This document shows, piece by piece, positions 20,462 to 27,788 of a stretch of 28,619 nucleotides of DNA (the stretch's first letter is position 1; every line of letters begins with the position of its first letter). Origin of the DNA: a virus; the IMG/VR virus record IMGVR_UViG_3300031957_001610, positions 1 through 28,619 of that record, one strand, 5' to 3'. A program made the position numbers and the translations under genes. A model generated the notes under the pieces. It was not told the DNA's origin. It made no database searches and saw nothing but the letters and a program-made list of their open reading frames with translations.

Positions 20462-22736
20462 AGTCTTCCTCCTCTGCTGCTTCTAGTTGCGAAATTAATG
20501 ATTCCAGTTCTTCTACTTTATCATTTAATTCATCAGATTTCAAGTCATTAGTGTTCTGATAATAAGACGTTTTCCAACCATACTTATAAGTGGAAAGAAG
20601 ATCTTGAGCCATAACAGAAACTGGAACTTCATTGTCAGGATAATTCTCAGGATTGTAAGACCAATTTCCACTAATTGCTTGATCAAAGAACTTCTGCATC
20701 ACTGCCACAACATTGATATAACCTTTATTAGAAGGCATATCCCACAGCAGAGTGTAGTTGTTCTTTAGTGCATTATATTGAGGAACAATCTGTTTAAGAG
20801 GCCCCTTCTTCGATTTTTTAACGGACAGATAGTCTCTAGGTGGTTCGATTCCGTTGGTTGCATTTGACACAACGGAGCTGCTCTCTGAAGGCATTTGTGC
20901 GGACAGTGTGCTGTGTCGCAATCCGTGCTCCAAGATAGACTGTCTAAGACTCTCCCAATCATGCTCATATTTGATACAAGAGATATCATCCACATCACTC
21001 TTGTATGTATCGATTGGAAGAATTCCATCGGCATACTTAGTGCGAGAGAAGTTACCACAAGCACCTTTTTCTTTAGCCACCTGATTTGATGACTTCAGTA
21101 GATAATATTGGAATGATTCTGATAGACCATGAACGGCATCCCATGCCTCCTGTGAGTCATATTTATACCCCAGTTTAGCGAGATAATGAGCAAGACCAAT
21201 AAAACCAACTCCAAGGGATCTACGCGCTTTTGTGGCTTCCTCTGCTGCTTTAATTGGATACTCTTGGTAATCAATCAGTTCCTCTAGACCACGGACAGCA
21301 AGGTCACATAGTTCTTCCAACTCTTTGTCTGAACGAACCTTACCAACATTGACAGCAGAAAGAATGCATAGAGCGATCTCTCCACTTCCATCAATATGAT
21401 GTAGAGGTTCAGTTGGTAGAGTGATCTCCTGACAAAGATTACTCATACTAATCTTGTCTTTGAAGGAAGAGTGAGAGTTGCAATGATCGATGTTCATGAT
21501 GTACAAACGACCAGTCTCTGCACGTTCTTTCAAGATGTCCAGAATGAGTTCTTGAGCTCCGATAACTTTTCTTGGAATAGACTCATCTCGTTCAAAACGA
21601 ACATATAGATCATCGAACCTATCAGTACCAAAAGCGTCATATAGACCTGGTACGTCATGCGGTGAGAAGAGGCTAATCTCTCCATTTTGGATGAAACGTT
21701 CGTAGAAAAGTTTTGAAATCTGGATTGAGTAGTCAAGTTTGCGAACCCTATTATCTTCTGTACCTTTGTTGTTCTTAAGAACAATAATATCTTCTATCTC
21801 TTGGTGCCAGATAGGAAAGTGAACTGTAGCAGAACCACCTCTGATGCCGTTTTGTGTGCAGCATCGGACAGTTGCTTCAAACTTTTTAAGGAAGGGGACC
21901 ACACCTGTGTGCTGTACCTCTCCGCCTCTGATTTTGCTGTTGATGCCACGGATTCTGCCAGCGTTAATGCCGATACCAGCCCTCTGTGCGACATACCTGC
22001 CAATAGCCATATCGCTGCTAAAGATACTATCGAGGGAGTCATCAACATCAACGAGAACACAAGATGCAAATTGACGGAGTGGTGTTCGCACTCCCGCCAT
22101 AATGGGCGTTGGAATGTTGAGCCTGTGCTTTGAGATCGCATTGTAGTACCTACGAACGTAGTTTAGACGTGTCTCTTTAGGATACTCAGCGAAGATCGTC
22201 AACGCAATCATCATGTACATAAACTGTGGTGTTTCGTACACAACACCACTGCTACGATCCTGTACCAAGTATTTATCTACGACTTGACGTAATCCAGCGT
22301 ATGTGAATAGTAAATCACGGCTATGATCTACAAAAGAATTTGCGATGTTTAGTTCTTCTTTTGTATACTTTACTAGAACTTCTTTATCATAAACACCAAT
22401 ATTGATGCAGTTATTAATGTGTTCTAAAAGATCTGGAAACTCTCTGATCTTTCCATAGATTTGTTTACGAATAGCAAATAGAAGTAGTCTTGCAGAAACA
22501 AATTGATAGTTGGGATTATCGAGATCAATTAGATCCGCAGCAGATCTAATTAAAATTTCTTGAATCTCTGCTGTAGTAATACCATCGTAAAATTGAATTC
22601 CAGATTGAATTTCAACTTGACTAGCAGAGACTCCAGCAAGTCCTTTGGTTGCTTCTTCAACCATGACATGCATTTTTTCTAAATCTAAAGGCTCAATTGT
22701 ACCATTTCTCTTTTTTACTTTTGTTCCGTTGGTCAT
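20442..22736 (-). CDS. nrdA: class Ia ribonucleotide reductase, large (catalytic) subunit
   Basis: 764 residues from the ATG at 22736, which overlaps the primase TGA as ATGA; the extra four codons up to a TTG at 22748 are not needed. An N-terminal ATP-cone (VKKRNGTIEPLDLEKMHVMVEEA...) binds the allosteric nucleotide. Catalytic Cys are seen in FASCVLVDV, SNLCQEI (with the N-x-C-x-E set) and EIALCILSAVN. The radical-transfer tyrosines are in KTSYYQNTND and the redox-active C-terminal pair in CESCKI. It supplies dNTPs for phage replication, and it lies in the primase-nrdA-nrdB operon typical of T4-like cyanophages. Confidence 0.96.
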   Translation of the reverse strand: MTNGTKVKKRNGTIEPLDLEKMHVMVEEATKGLAGVSASQVEIQSGIQFYDGITTAEIQEILIRSAADLIDLDNPNYQFVSARLLLFAIRKQIYGKIREFPDLLEHINNCINIGVYDKEVLVKYTKEELNIANSFVDHSRDLLFTYAGLRQVVDKYLVQDRSSGVVYETPQFMYMMIALTIFAEYPKETRLNYVRRYYNAISKHRLNIPTPIMAGVRTPLRQFASCVLVDVDDSLDSIFSSDMAIGRYVAQRAGIGINAGRIRGINSKIRGGEVQHTGVVPFLKKFEATVRCCTQNGIRGGSATVHFPIWHQEIEDIIVLKNNKGTEDNRVRKLDYSIQISKLFYERFIQNGEISLFSPHDVPGLYDAFGTDRFDDLYVRFERDESIPRKVIGAQELILDILKERAETGRLYIMNIDHCNSHSSFKDKISMSNLCQEITLPTEPLHHIDGSGEIALCILSAVNVGKVRSDKELEELCDLAVRGLEELIDYQEYPIKAAEEATKARRSLGVGFIGLAHYLAKLGYKYDSQEAWDAVHGLSESFQYYLLKSSNQVAKEKGACGNFSRTKYADGILPIDTYKSDVDDISCIKYEHDWESLRQSILEHGLRHSTLSAQMPSESSSVVSNATNGIEPPRDYLSVKKSKKGPLKQIVPQYNALKNNYTLLWDMPSNKGYINVVAVMQKFFDQAISGNWSYNPENYPDNEVPVSVMAQDLLSTYKYGWKTSYYQNTNDLKSDELNDKVEELESLISQLEAAEEEDCESCKI

Positions 22737-23701
22737 ATTTTTTTCCAAGTGTTAAATTTGAGTAGTGCTTCTAGGTCAGAATATACATTTGATTCTATCA
22801 CAGATTGAACATCATGTCCAGATAAAACCATATCATTTATATCCTTCTGATTTATTCCTTTTGGCCAGATGACGACTTTTTGATTTCGTTTGATACATCG
22901 TTCAATCCTTGCAACAATTTCTCTATTGCGGGGCTCGTTATCGTAAACAAAAATAAGGTCGCTTCCCTCAAGACAACCCATGTCGCCATCACTGCCACAC
23001 AAAGCCACGCTATTGCTAATGAAAGTGCTGTCAAAGGGTCCTTCGACCACATAGATTGGTAATTTCTCATTGATTGTATCGAGTCCATATATCTTTGGTG
23101 CATTGTCCGTGAGCATAATGGTGATATATTTAATCGACTTAGAATTTAGAGATCTTCCTTGGAATCCTATCAGATCTTTTTCATAGTAGAGTGGAATGAC
23201 GATTCTAGGCTCTTGACGTAGATTTTTGTCATGAAGTTCCTTGAAAGATCGCACAAACTCACTAAAGTCTTCCGCCCAATAAAACTTTTCGGGATCAAGT
23301 TTACGATCCTGTAGATAGGTTCTAGCAACTTCCACCTCACTGCATAGAGGAAGTAAGATTTTCCTCCTGAATTTAGGCCTCTCAAAATGTAACTCAGGTT
23401 TTGGAGTAGGGAAGTTCTTACCAGCATGACCACGTTTAAACTTTTCAATAGTATACTGCTTGTGTAGAATTGGATCAAGCTCCTTCATAAAATTATTGAA
23501 GGACATGCTACTGCCACAGTTATGGCACTTGAAGTTGGTATTAGTTTTTACTTGATAGAGGTATCCTCTCGTCTTATTTTTATTCTTCTTTGAGTCTCCA
23601 CATAGAGGACATCTAAAAGTATAGAGACTGTTCTTTACTTTCTTGAACTTATCTAAACGCGGCGATAATAGACCTATAAATTTACTGTCAATTAGATCCA
23701 T
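22733..23701 (-). CDS. 61: T4 gp61-like DNA primase
   Basis: 322 residues. An N-terminal zinc ribbon (C31-PLC34 and C59-HNC62) precedes a TOPRIM-type catalytic core: IYVVEGPFDSTFISN has the first acid (E220), and LIFVYDNEPRN has the DxD-like acids near residue 254. RIVIPLYYEKDLIGFQGRSL is the strand pair seen in DnaG/gp61 primases. It makes RNA primers for lagging-strand synthesis with the gp41 helicase. Neighbouring nrdA is coupled by ATGA, and the coiled-coil protein gene overlaps its start by 14 nt. A possible promoter lies upstream at 23728-23756. Confidence 0.92.
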   Translation of the reverse strand: MDLIDSKFIGLLSPRLDKFKKVKNSLYTFRCPLCGDSKKNKNKTRGYLYQVKTNTNFKCHNCGSSMSFNNFMKELDPILHKQYTIEKFKRGHAGKNFPTPKPELHFERPKFRRKILLPLCSEVEVARTYLQDRKLDPEKFYWAEDFSEFVRSFKELHDKNLRQEPRIVIPLYYEKDLIGFQGRSLNSKSIKYITIMLTDNAPKIYGLDTINEKLPIYVVEGPFDSTFISNSVALCGSDGDMGCLEGSDLIFVYDNEPRNREIVARIERCIKRNQKVVIWPKGINQKDINDMVLSGHDVQSVIESNVYSDLEALLKFNTWKKI

Positions 23702-24071
23702 TTACTAGAGGAGCCGTCTGTCCACCTAGTCTAGAAGAAGTTTGCCCAATTGTCAAGATGTTTGGGATTTGTAAAGCAATTACCAGAGACATCCCAATAC
23801 CAGCAACAGTCCATCTAAATTTTGAGAGTTGATCAACTTTTTTCTCTAAGTCTTCTAAGTTATGCTCAACTCTTTTAATAAGAGATAAGATTGCTTCATT
23901 CGCTTTTGCACCTTCATCAAGACGATTCTCGTGACGCTCCAAAACAATAGCAATTTTATTGCTATTGTCAGAGATAGTCGTGACTGCACGTTCAAGTTTA
24001 TCGAGCATCTCTTTTGAGAGCTCCTCATAGATATCTAACTTTGATTCAAGAACCTGAACTCTTCCGAACAT
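23688..24071 (-). CDS. coiled-coil protein with C-terminal membrane segment, 127 aa
   Basis: Residues about 5-80 form a long heptad-like coiled coil (VQVLESKLDIYEELSKEMLDKLERAVTTI..., RVEHNLEDLEKKVDQL). It is followed by a hydrophobic segment (RWTVAGIGMSLVIALQIPNIL) and a short Gly/Thr tail. The layout resembles small holin- or spanin-like or tail-associated phage proteins, but no family can be named. It overlaps the primase start by 14 nt and the upstream gene by 26 nt. Function unknown. Confidence 0.72.
   Translation of the reverse strand: MFGRVQVLESKLDIYEELSKEMLDKLERAVTTISDNSNKIAIVLERHENRLDEGAKANEAILSLIKRVEHNLEDLEKKVDQLSKFRWTVAGIGMSLVIALQIPNILTIGQTSSRLGGQTAPLVNGSN
23728..23756 (-). promoter_or_regulatory. 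weak candidate sigma70-like promoter upstream of primase
   Basis: Minus strand TTGACA (23756-23751), 17-nt spacer, TAGACT (23733-23728). It lies inside the coiled-coil gene, 27 nt before the primase ATG. The -10 box is poor (4/6), so this is a candidate only. Confidence 0.3.
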
Positions 24072-24291
24072 TTTTCTTAATTGATTTTACAGTGTCCTTG
24101 TAGAACATACTCAGTCTTTTATACTTTTTCTTTCTACCATCATATCCCAAAGCAGGATCATAACCTGCAGTAGGGGTTCCACTATCAGTGGGTCCACTTC
24201 CTTTATATCCGGCACCGCCTCCACCAAGAGACATGGCCATTTCTTCACGAATACCATTAATTATTTTATCCAACTTATTCTTATTCATCAT
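24046..24291 (-). CDS. hypothetical Gly-rich protein, 81 aa
   Basis: A short helical start (KLDKIINGIREEMAMSL), a Gly/Ser/Pro-rich flexible middle (GGGGAGYKGSGPTDSGTPTAGYDPALGYDG) and a strongly basic C-terminus (RKKKYKRLSMFYKDTVKSIKKNVRKSSGS). No enzyme motif. Similar GYDP-type linker proteins occur between structural and replication genes in cyanophages, as far as I remember. It starts with two ATGs in a row. Function unknown; nucleic-acid or capsid contact by the basic tail is possible. Confidence 0.68.
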   Translation of the reverse strand: MMNKNKLDKIINGIREEMAMSLGGGGAGYKGSGPTDSGTPTAGYDPALGYDGRKKKYKRLSMFYKDTVKSIKKNVRKSSGS

Positions 24292-24659
24292 ATCCTATCT
24301 AATTCCTCCAAACATTTTTGATCTAATGGAATATCACTAAGTGAAGACCTTGGATACTCTGGAAATCTATTAAGAAATACCAAAAACGTTTTAACTATAG
24401 GCCAAAGTTCTTTTTCCAATTTAAAAAACAACAGAGGAACTGTCGCTTCACCAAATACATTAAACAAAATGATTAAATGATTCAAGATCAAATTGATCTT
24501 TAGAACCTCTGTTGTTTGATACCTTTTAAAAAGTCTTTTTACATATTTAAACCTTTTTAAATCGTCATAGAAGTCATCCTCAGTTACTGACTGAGGATTA
24601 TCATAATATTTAATTGCAAAAAGGAGATAATTCTTATCATTCAATTCATTAAACTTCAT
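24288..24659 (-). CDS. conserved-looking phage protein of unknown function, 123 aa
   Basis: Helical and rich in Leu/Phe. It begins MKFNELNDKNYLLFAIKYYDNPQSVTEDDFYDDLKRFKYVKRLFKRY, with LILNHLIILFNVFGEATVPLLFFKLEKELWPIVKTFLVFLNRFPEY in the middle. The hydrophobic central helices look buried rather than membrane-spanning. The DDFYDDLKRFKYVKRLFKRY segment is familiar from T4-like phage proteins without known function. It lies 3 nt downstream of the virion-type gene stop and is coupled by 4 nt to the next gene. Confidence 0.72.
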   Translation of the reverse strand: MKFNELNDKNYLLFAIKYYDNPQSVTEDDFYDDLKRFKYVKRLFKRYQTTEVLKINLILNHLIILFNVFGEATVPLLFFKLEKELWPIVKTFLVFLNRFPEYPRSSLSDIPLDQKCLEELDRI

Positions 24660-24662
24660 TTA

Positions 24663-25259
24663 TCATGCAGGAGGATAGGCTCTATTACCAGTTTGAATTC
24701 CAGATCCAGCAACTAGGACTTCGGCTTTCGTTCTTAGATTACCTTCCCAGTCAAGATAGGTTGTAACGCCAACCCATCCAGCGTGAGCTACGGCATTTAG
24801 AAGTTGACCACCTACACCAGTTCTACCGGTATCTGAACCATCTCCAGTTGTTCCTAGAGTGTCCTCAGAAATTCCATATACTAGTGAGGTATATCCACGT
24901 TGAGCATTGGATGAAGATGGTGCAAATGCAGGATCAAATTCAGCAGAGATTGGTTGCTCGCTAAAAATCATATAACTGGTATCATAATCATTTCCAGCAT
25001 CCCAGTTGCCATTATCAATGGCAGTGGTTGAGATTGTCATAGAAGTGCTGGAAGCGATTGAAACAATCACCCCAAATCCACCGGTTTGACCTTGACCAAC
25101 AGTGATTACGTCTCCAGCCTCTAGATTAGTAAAGGTGTGGACGCCTACACTGCCGCTAACGACCCCGGCAGAGGTGACGCTTACGACTCCAGCGGCTGTT
25201 TCCACTAGAGCGTTGATAGACGCAATTCCAATGTTGTCGTTATTACCCCATAGAGCCAT
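24663..25259 (-). CDS. probable virion structural protein, 198 aa
   Basis: Gly/Ser/Thr/Val-rich beta protein without charged clusters (GVVSVTSAGVVSGSVGVHTFTNLEAGDVITVGQGQTGGFGVIVSIASSTSMTI...). FDPAFAPSSSNAQRGYTSLVYGISED and AGWVGVTTYLDWEGNLRTKAEVLVA follow. Composition and the exact late promoter box 37 nt upstream fit a virion protein made in quantity. Proteins of this type precede the replication genes in several cyanophages. Exact location in the particle unknown. Confidence 0.7.
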   Translation of the reverse strand: MALWGNNDNIGIASINALVETAAGVVSVTSAGVVSGSVGVHTFTNLEAGDVITVGQGQTGGFGVIVSIASSTSMTISTTAIDNGNWDAGNDYDTSYMIFSEQPISAEFDPAFAPSSSNAQRGYTSLVYGISEDTLGTTGDGSDTGRTGVGGQLLNAVAHAGWVGVTTYLDWEGNLRTKAEVLVAGSGIQTGNRAYPPA

Positions 25260-25295
25260 AGCTGCTGCCCTGTAAATTAAACTTTTGTATAATGA

Positions 25296-25303
25296 TATTT
25301 ATA
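25296..25303 (-). promoter_or_regulatory. late promoter box TATAAATA
   Basis: Exact TATAAATA on the minus strand in the 60-nt gap before the 198-aa structural gene, 37 nt upstream of its ATG. Confidence 0.78.
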
Positions 25304-25319
25304 AGGTAGAATATTTAAC

Positions 25320-25517
25320 TCATTCCCTTGCTCTAATAGCAGCAGAAACTGCTTCTAAAAGTTGATCATCCATTTCAGTCTTAGTAAGTTGCACTGCTTT
25401 ACCAAGAATCATCAAGCAAATTTCAATCAGTTTTTCGCCAAGCTCCTCGTTGTCGGGAATCTTAGCGACAGCATCAGTAATAATTTTTGATGCTAGTGGA
25501 AGAAGAAATGATAGCAT
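25320..25517 (-). CDS. hypothetical protein, 65 aa
   Basis: MLSFLLPLASKIITDAVAKIPDNEELGEKLIEICLMILGKAVQLTKTEMDD... The first 18 residues form an amphipathic/hydrophobic helix, and a second helix lies at ICLMILGKAV. Too short and too polar between helices for a classic holin, but membrane association is possible. I recall similar small proteins in cyanophages; no function is known. A hairpin (CCTAT-ATAC-ATAGG) lies in the 30-nt gap before it. Confidence 0.68.
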   Translation of the reverse strand: MLSFLLPLASKIITDAVAKIPDNEELGEKLIEICLMILGKAVQLTKTEMDDQLLEAVSAAIRARE

Positions 25518-25525
25518 GATACTAG

Positions 25526-25541
25526 GAAGAACTCCTATGTA
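25526..25541 (-). other. hairpin in the leader of the 65-aa gene
   Basis: Minus strand CCTATATACATAGG (5-bp stem, 4-nt loop) without a U-tract, directly before AGGAG that lies about 15 nt from the ATG. It might bring the Shine-Dalgarno site into range or be a processing site. Weak. Confidence 0.3.
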
Positions 25542-25547
25542 TATAGG

Positions 25548-26744
25548 TTATTGCTTCCCTTGTTCAGGATTAATAGTAATTTTATTATTAACTTTTTTCT
25601 CAGTAACCTTATCAATTTTATCTCCCATCTCCTCCATGAAGATTTCTCTCCAGTTAGAGAACTGGGATTCTTCTTTCTTGGTGTGCTTTTTCTTTTTCTT
25701 GCTCCCATCCTTATCAGGGAACTTACCATCTACTTCACCAGGTTCATAACCCTTGCCGTCACCATCATCATCCCACCAACGCTTGGCTTTTGCCTCTTCT
25801 GAGCGCAGTGCCTTACGACGTTTCTTCTCAATCTGCTTACGAGTAAGAACTTCTCCTTGACCACGATTAGCATCAGGGTCATAGTTGCTAGGAGGAGTAT
25901 AGTTACTTCCAAAGGACTTAATGTTGGATCTTACACGAGCAGTATGTTGCTTATTGCTCATACGACGTGAATCTTCATCAATGACTTCTTCACTACGAAG
26001 TGCTTTACGACGACGCTTCTCTGCTTGCTTAGGACTTACGGTAGCACCTTTACCACGATTGGCATCGGGATCCCAGTTTTTGGGTGGAGTATGTTCTATG
26101 TTACCTTTTTTGAACATCGCAATTCTATCACGAATACTCTGGTCGCGCTTACCCATTTCGTCAAGATACTCTTCTTTTTTCATCTTTGGATCCTCTTTTT
26201 TGGTAGGTTTCTTGTTGTCTTTTTTAGCCTTTGGTGCTTCTTTAGTCTTTCCTGCATCATCGTCATCACCCTCATATGCCTTACCAGCATCAGACATCTC
26301 AACACCTTGAGCACCGATAGAGGGATTTGATCTCAACTTAGAGATCTTTTCTCTATTAGCCCACCGAGCATATTTTCTACCAGAAACTTTATCCGTTACA
26401 CGAATACGATACTTTCTATCTCTACCTGTTCCCTTTGCTCTCTCCTCCAGAGTATCGGACCAAATCTGTTGAGAAATTAGACCATATCCCTCACCAAACA
26501 ACTTAGCCTTGACCGCATCCTTCTCAGGAGTAGTCATGGTAGTGTTGCTAAAGTATTGAGACATTGCCAGTTCTAATTCAACATCTTCACGCTTAGCGCG
26601 ATATCGAATGTCATATACTGCCTGTCTTACTTTCTTTGCATCTACACCACCCTCATTACTGTCTACACCATCAGGAGTTCCATCGGCAGGAACATGAGCG
26701 GGTTTCTTTCTGGCTGGCAGGTCCTCAAAGAATGATTTCTTCAT
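25548..26744 (-). CDS. Lys/Arg-rich virion-type protein with internal repeats, 398 aa
   Basis: The start MKKSFFEDLPARKKPAHVPADG is chosen at the ATG (26744), with GAGAA close upstream; a TTG three codons earlier is less likely. Residues about 40-130 are a conserved-looking domain (VRQAVYDIRYRAKREDVELELAMSQYFSNTTMTTPEKDAVKAKLFGEG, GRKYARWANREKISKLRSNPSI). The rest is basic and disordered, with two copies of a (W/Y)DPDANRG-G----K--EK-RRKALRSEE block and an acidic DDDGDGKGYEPGEVDGKFPDKDG turn resembling a calcium-binding loop. A virion or scaffold protein is likely; function unknown. A CATAAATA box lies 41 nt upstream. Confidence 0.68.
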   Translation of the reverse strand: MKKSFFEDLPARKKPAHVPADGTPDGVDSNEGGVDAKKVRQAVYDIRYRAKREDVELELAMSQYFSNTTMTTPEKDAVKAKLFGEGYGLISQQIWSDTLEERAKGTGRDRKYRIRVTDKVSGRKYARWANREKISKLRSNPSIGAQGVEMSDAGKAYEGDDDDAGKTKEAPKAKKDNKKPTKKEDPKMKKEEYLDEMGKRDQSIRDRIAMFKKGNIEHTPPKNWDPDANRGKGATVSPKQAEKRRRKALRSEEVIDEDSRRMSNKQHTARVRSNIKSFGSNYTPPSNYDPDANRGQGEVLTRKQIEKKRRKALRSEEAKAKRWWDDDGDGKGYEPGEVDGKFPDKDGSKKKKKHTKKEESQFSNWREIFMEEMGDKIDKVTEKKVNNKITINPEQGKQ

Positions 26745-26749
26745 TGTTC

Positions 26750-27730
26750 TCAACTTTTGGCGGATTTACGCTTTTTTATACTTTTATTTATGAAGGACTG
26801 CACCTTCTCTCTCGGAGTCATTCTTTGAATATATTCTCGATATGAGTCTGTTCCAATTTCATTTACCTCATTGAGGTCTCTAGCCCATGATTTAAACAAA
26901 TATCCTTCTTTTGTGAGGCAAATAATATGGTTTGCACCTCTACGAATGACTTTTCCAATCATCCCAGTATTCAAACTCTCAACTAACGCACCAACTTGAA
27001 AGAGATCACCATTCACAAAATTGTCACGCAATCCTTTCCAATCAAACTTAGGAGCAATCTCCCAGAGACCCTTAACATCTTCTGCACCAATCACTTTACG
27101 AACATGATCGTAGAGTTTTTTAGTATCACGATCACTCAGAGAGGCAGAAATACCCTCACGAAAGGTCTTATAGTCACCTTCATAGGCAGCTTGACGGAGT
27201 TTTGATGCAGACATACCCTCTACACCATCAGAGTCTGGATCACGTTTGCCTGCAGAAACAACCTCAATGGACTCAAATGAGTACAAAGAACCGTTGTACT
27301 TCTCTACAAGATTAGCAAACTCTGCCTTACGGTCCTCACCAACTACAAGCTTGATCGTGGTATAACCTTTAGTATATGCAGACTGCAAAACATCAAAGAT
27401 AGTCTTCATATCGCTGTTCTTTACGATATGAGAGGCATGTTCGGGGTACATCTTACGCATGTAAGAGACCTTAGTGTCAAAATCTAGTGGATTTTTTTTA
27501 GAATCTTGTGATTGAGAGGGGTAAATATGATACTCGCCACCGTCAGCCGTCTCTTGAATCTTGTCAAGAAGCAGTTCGTGACCTACAGTTGGGGGATTGA
27601 ACCGTCCAAAACCGACTGTGAGTTGATCGCTGTAGCGTACTTGCTCGGTGACTTGCTCGGTAACATGCTCGGTGACTTGCGCGGTCGGAGCAGAAACAAA
27701 ACGAGTCATGAAGGACTGGAACGTTTTCAT
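26750..27730 (-). CDS. nucleotidyltransferase-fold protein (NMNAT-like) with C-terminal extension
   Basis: About 326 residues from the ATG at 27730 (MKTFQSFMTRFVS...); a GTG at 27778 would add 16 unrelated codons. LTVGFGRFNPPTVGHELLLDKI is the (H/T)xGH nucleotidyltransferase motif. VEGMSASKLRQAAYEGDYKTFREGI matches the ISSTxIR-like end of the fold. The C-terminus (FQVGALVESLNTGMIGKVIRRGANHIICLTKEGYLFKSWARDL) looks like a small SH3/KOW barrel. Cyanophage relatives are called cytidylyltransferase or NMN-adenylyltransferase-like; the substrate is unproven. A GATAAATA box lies upstream. Confidence 0.75.
   Translation of the reverse strand: MKTFQSFMTRFVSAPTAQVTEHVTEQVTEQVRYSDQLTVGFGRFNPPTVGHELLLDKIQETADGGEYHIYPSQSQDSKKNPLDFDTKVSYMRKMYPEHASHIVKNSDMKTIFDVLQSAYTKGYTTIKLVVGEDRKAEFANLVEKYNGSLYSFESIEVVSAGKRDPDSDGVEGMSASKLRQAAYEGDYKTFREGISASLSDRDTKKLYDHVRKVIGAEDVKGLWEIAPKFDWKGLRDNFVNGDLFQVGALVESLNTGMIGKVIRRGANHIICLTKEGYLFKSWARDLNEVNEIGTDSYREYIQRMTPREKVQSFINKSIKKRKSAKS
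26785..26792 (-). promoter_or_regulatory. possible late promoter box CATAAATA
   Basis: Minus strand CATAAATA, 41 nt upstream of the ATG at 26744, inside the end of the nucleotidyltransferase-fold gene. One base from the T4 consensus; position relative to the start supports it. Confidence 0.45.
27641..27688 (-). repeat. 12-bp tandem repeat, four units
   Basis: Four imperfect 12-bp units (plus strand ttgctcggtgac and variants) encode a repeated V-T-E-(Q/H) in the N-terminal linker of the nucleotidyltransferase-fold protein. The first two units differ by one base. Confidence 0.85.
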
Positions 27731-27780
27731 ATGGCTAGTATAGCACCTATAGGAAACATAATGTGGGGTTGTGGCCACTT

Positions 27781-27788
27781 TATTTATC
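27781..27788 (-). promoter_or_regulatory. late promoter box GATAAATA
   Basis: Minus strand GATAAATA, overlapping the last codons of the gene at 27784-28619 and 50 nt before the ATG at 27730. Fits the NATAAATA late consensus of cyanophages. Confidence 0.6.

Noticed and set aside
22266-22276. GATAAATA inside nrdA as a late promoter
   Set aside because: It encodes VDKYLV in the middle of nrdA and no gene starts nearby.
27730-27745. TGC-TATACT as an extended -10 promoter before the nucleotidyltransferase-fold gene
   Set aside because: No -35 match, and it lies so close to the ATG that transcripts would be leaderless; the GATAAATA box upstream is a better explanation.
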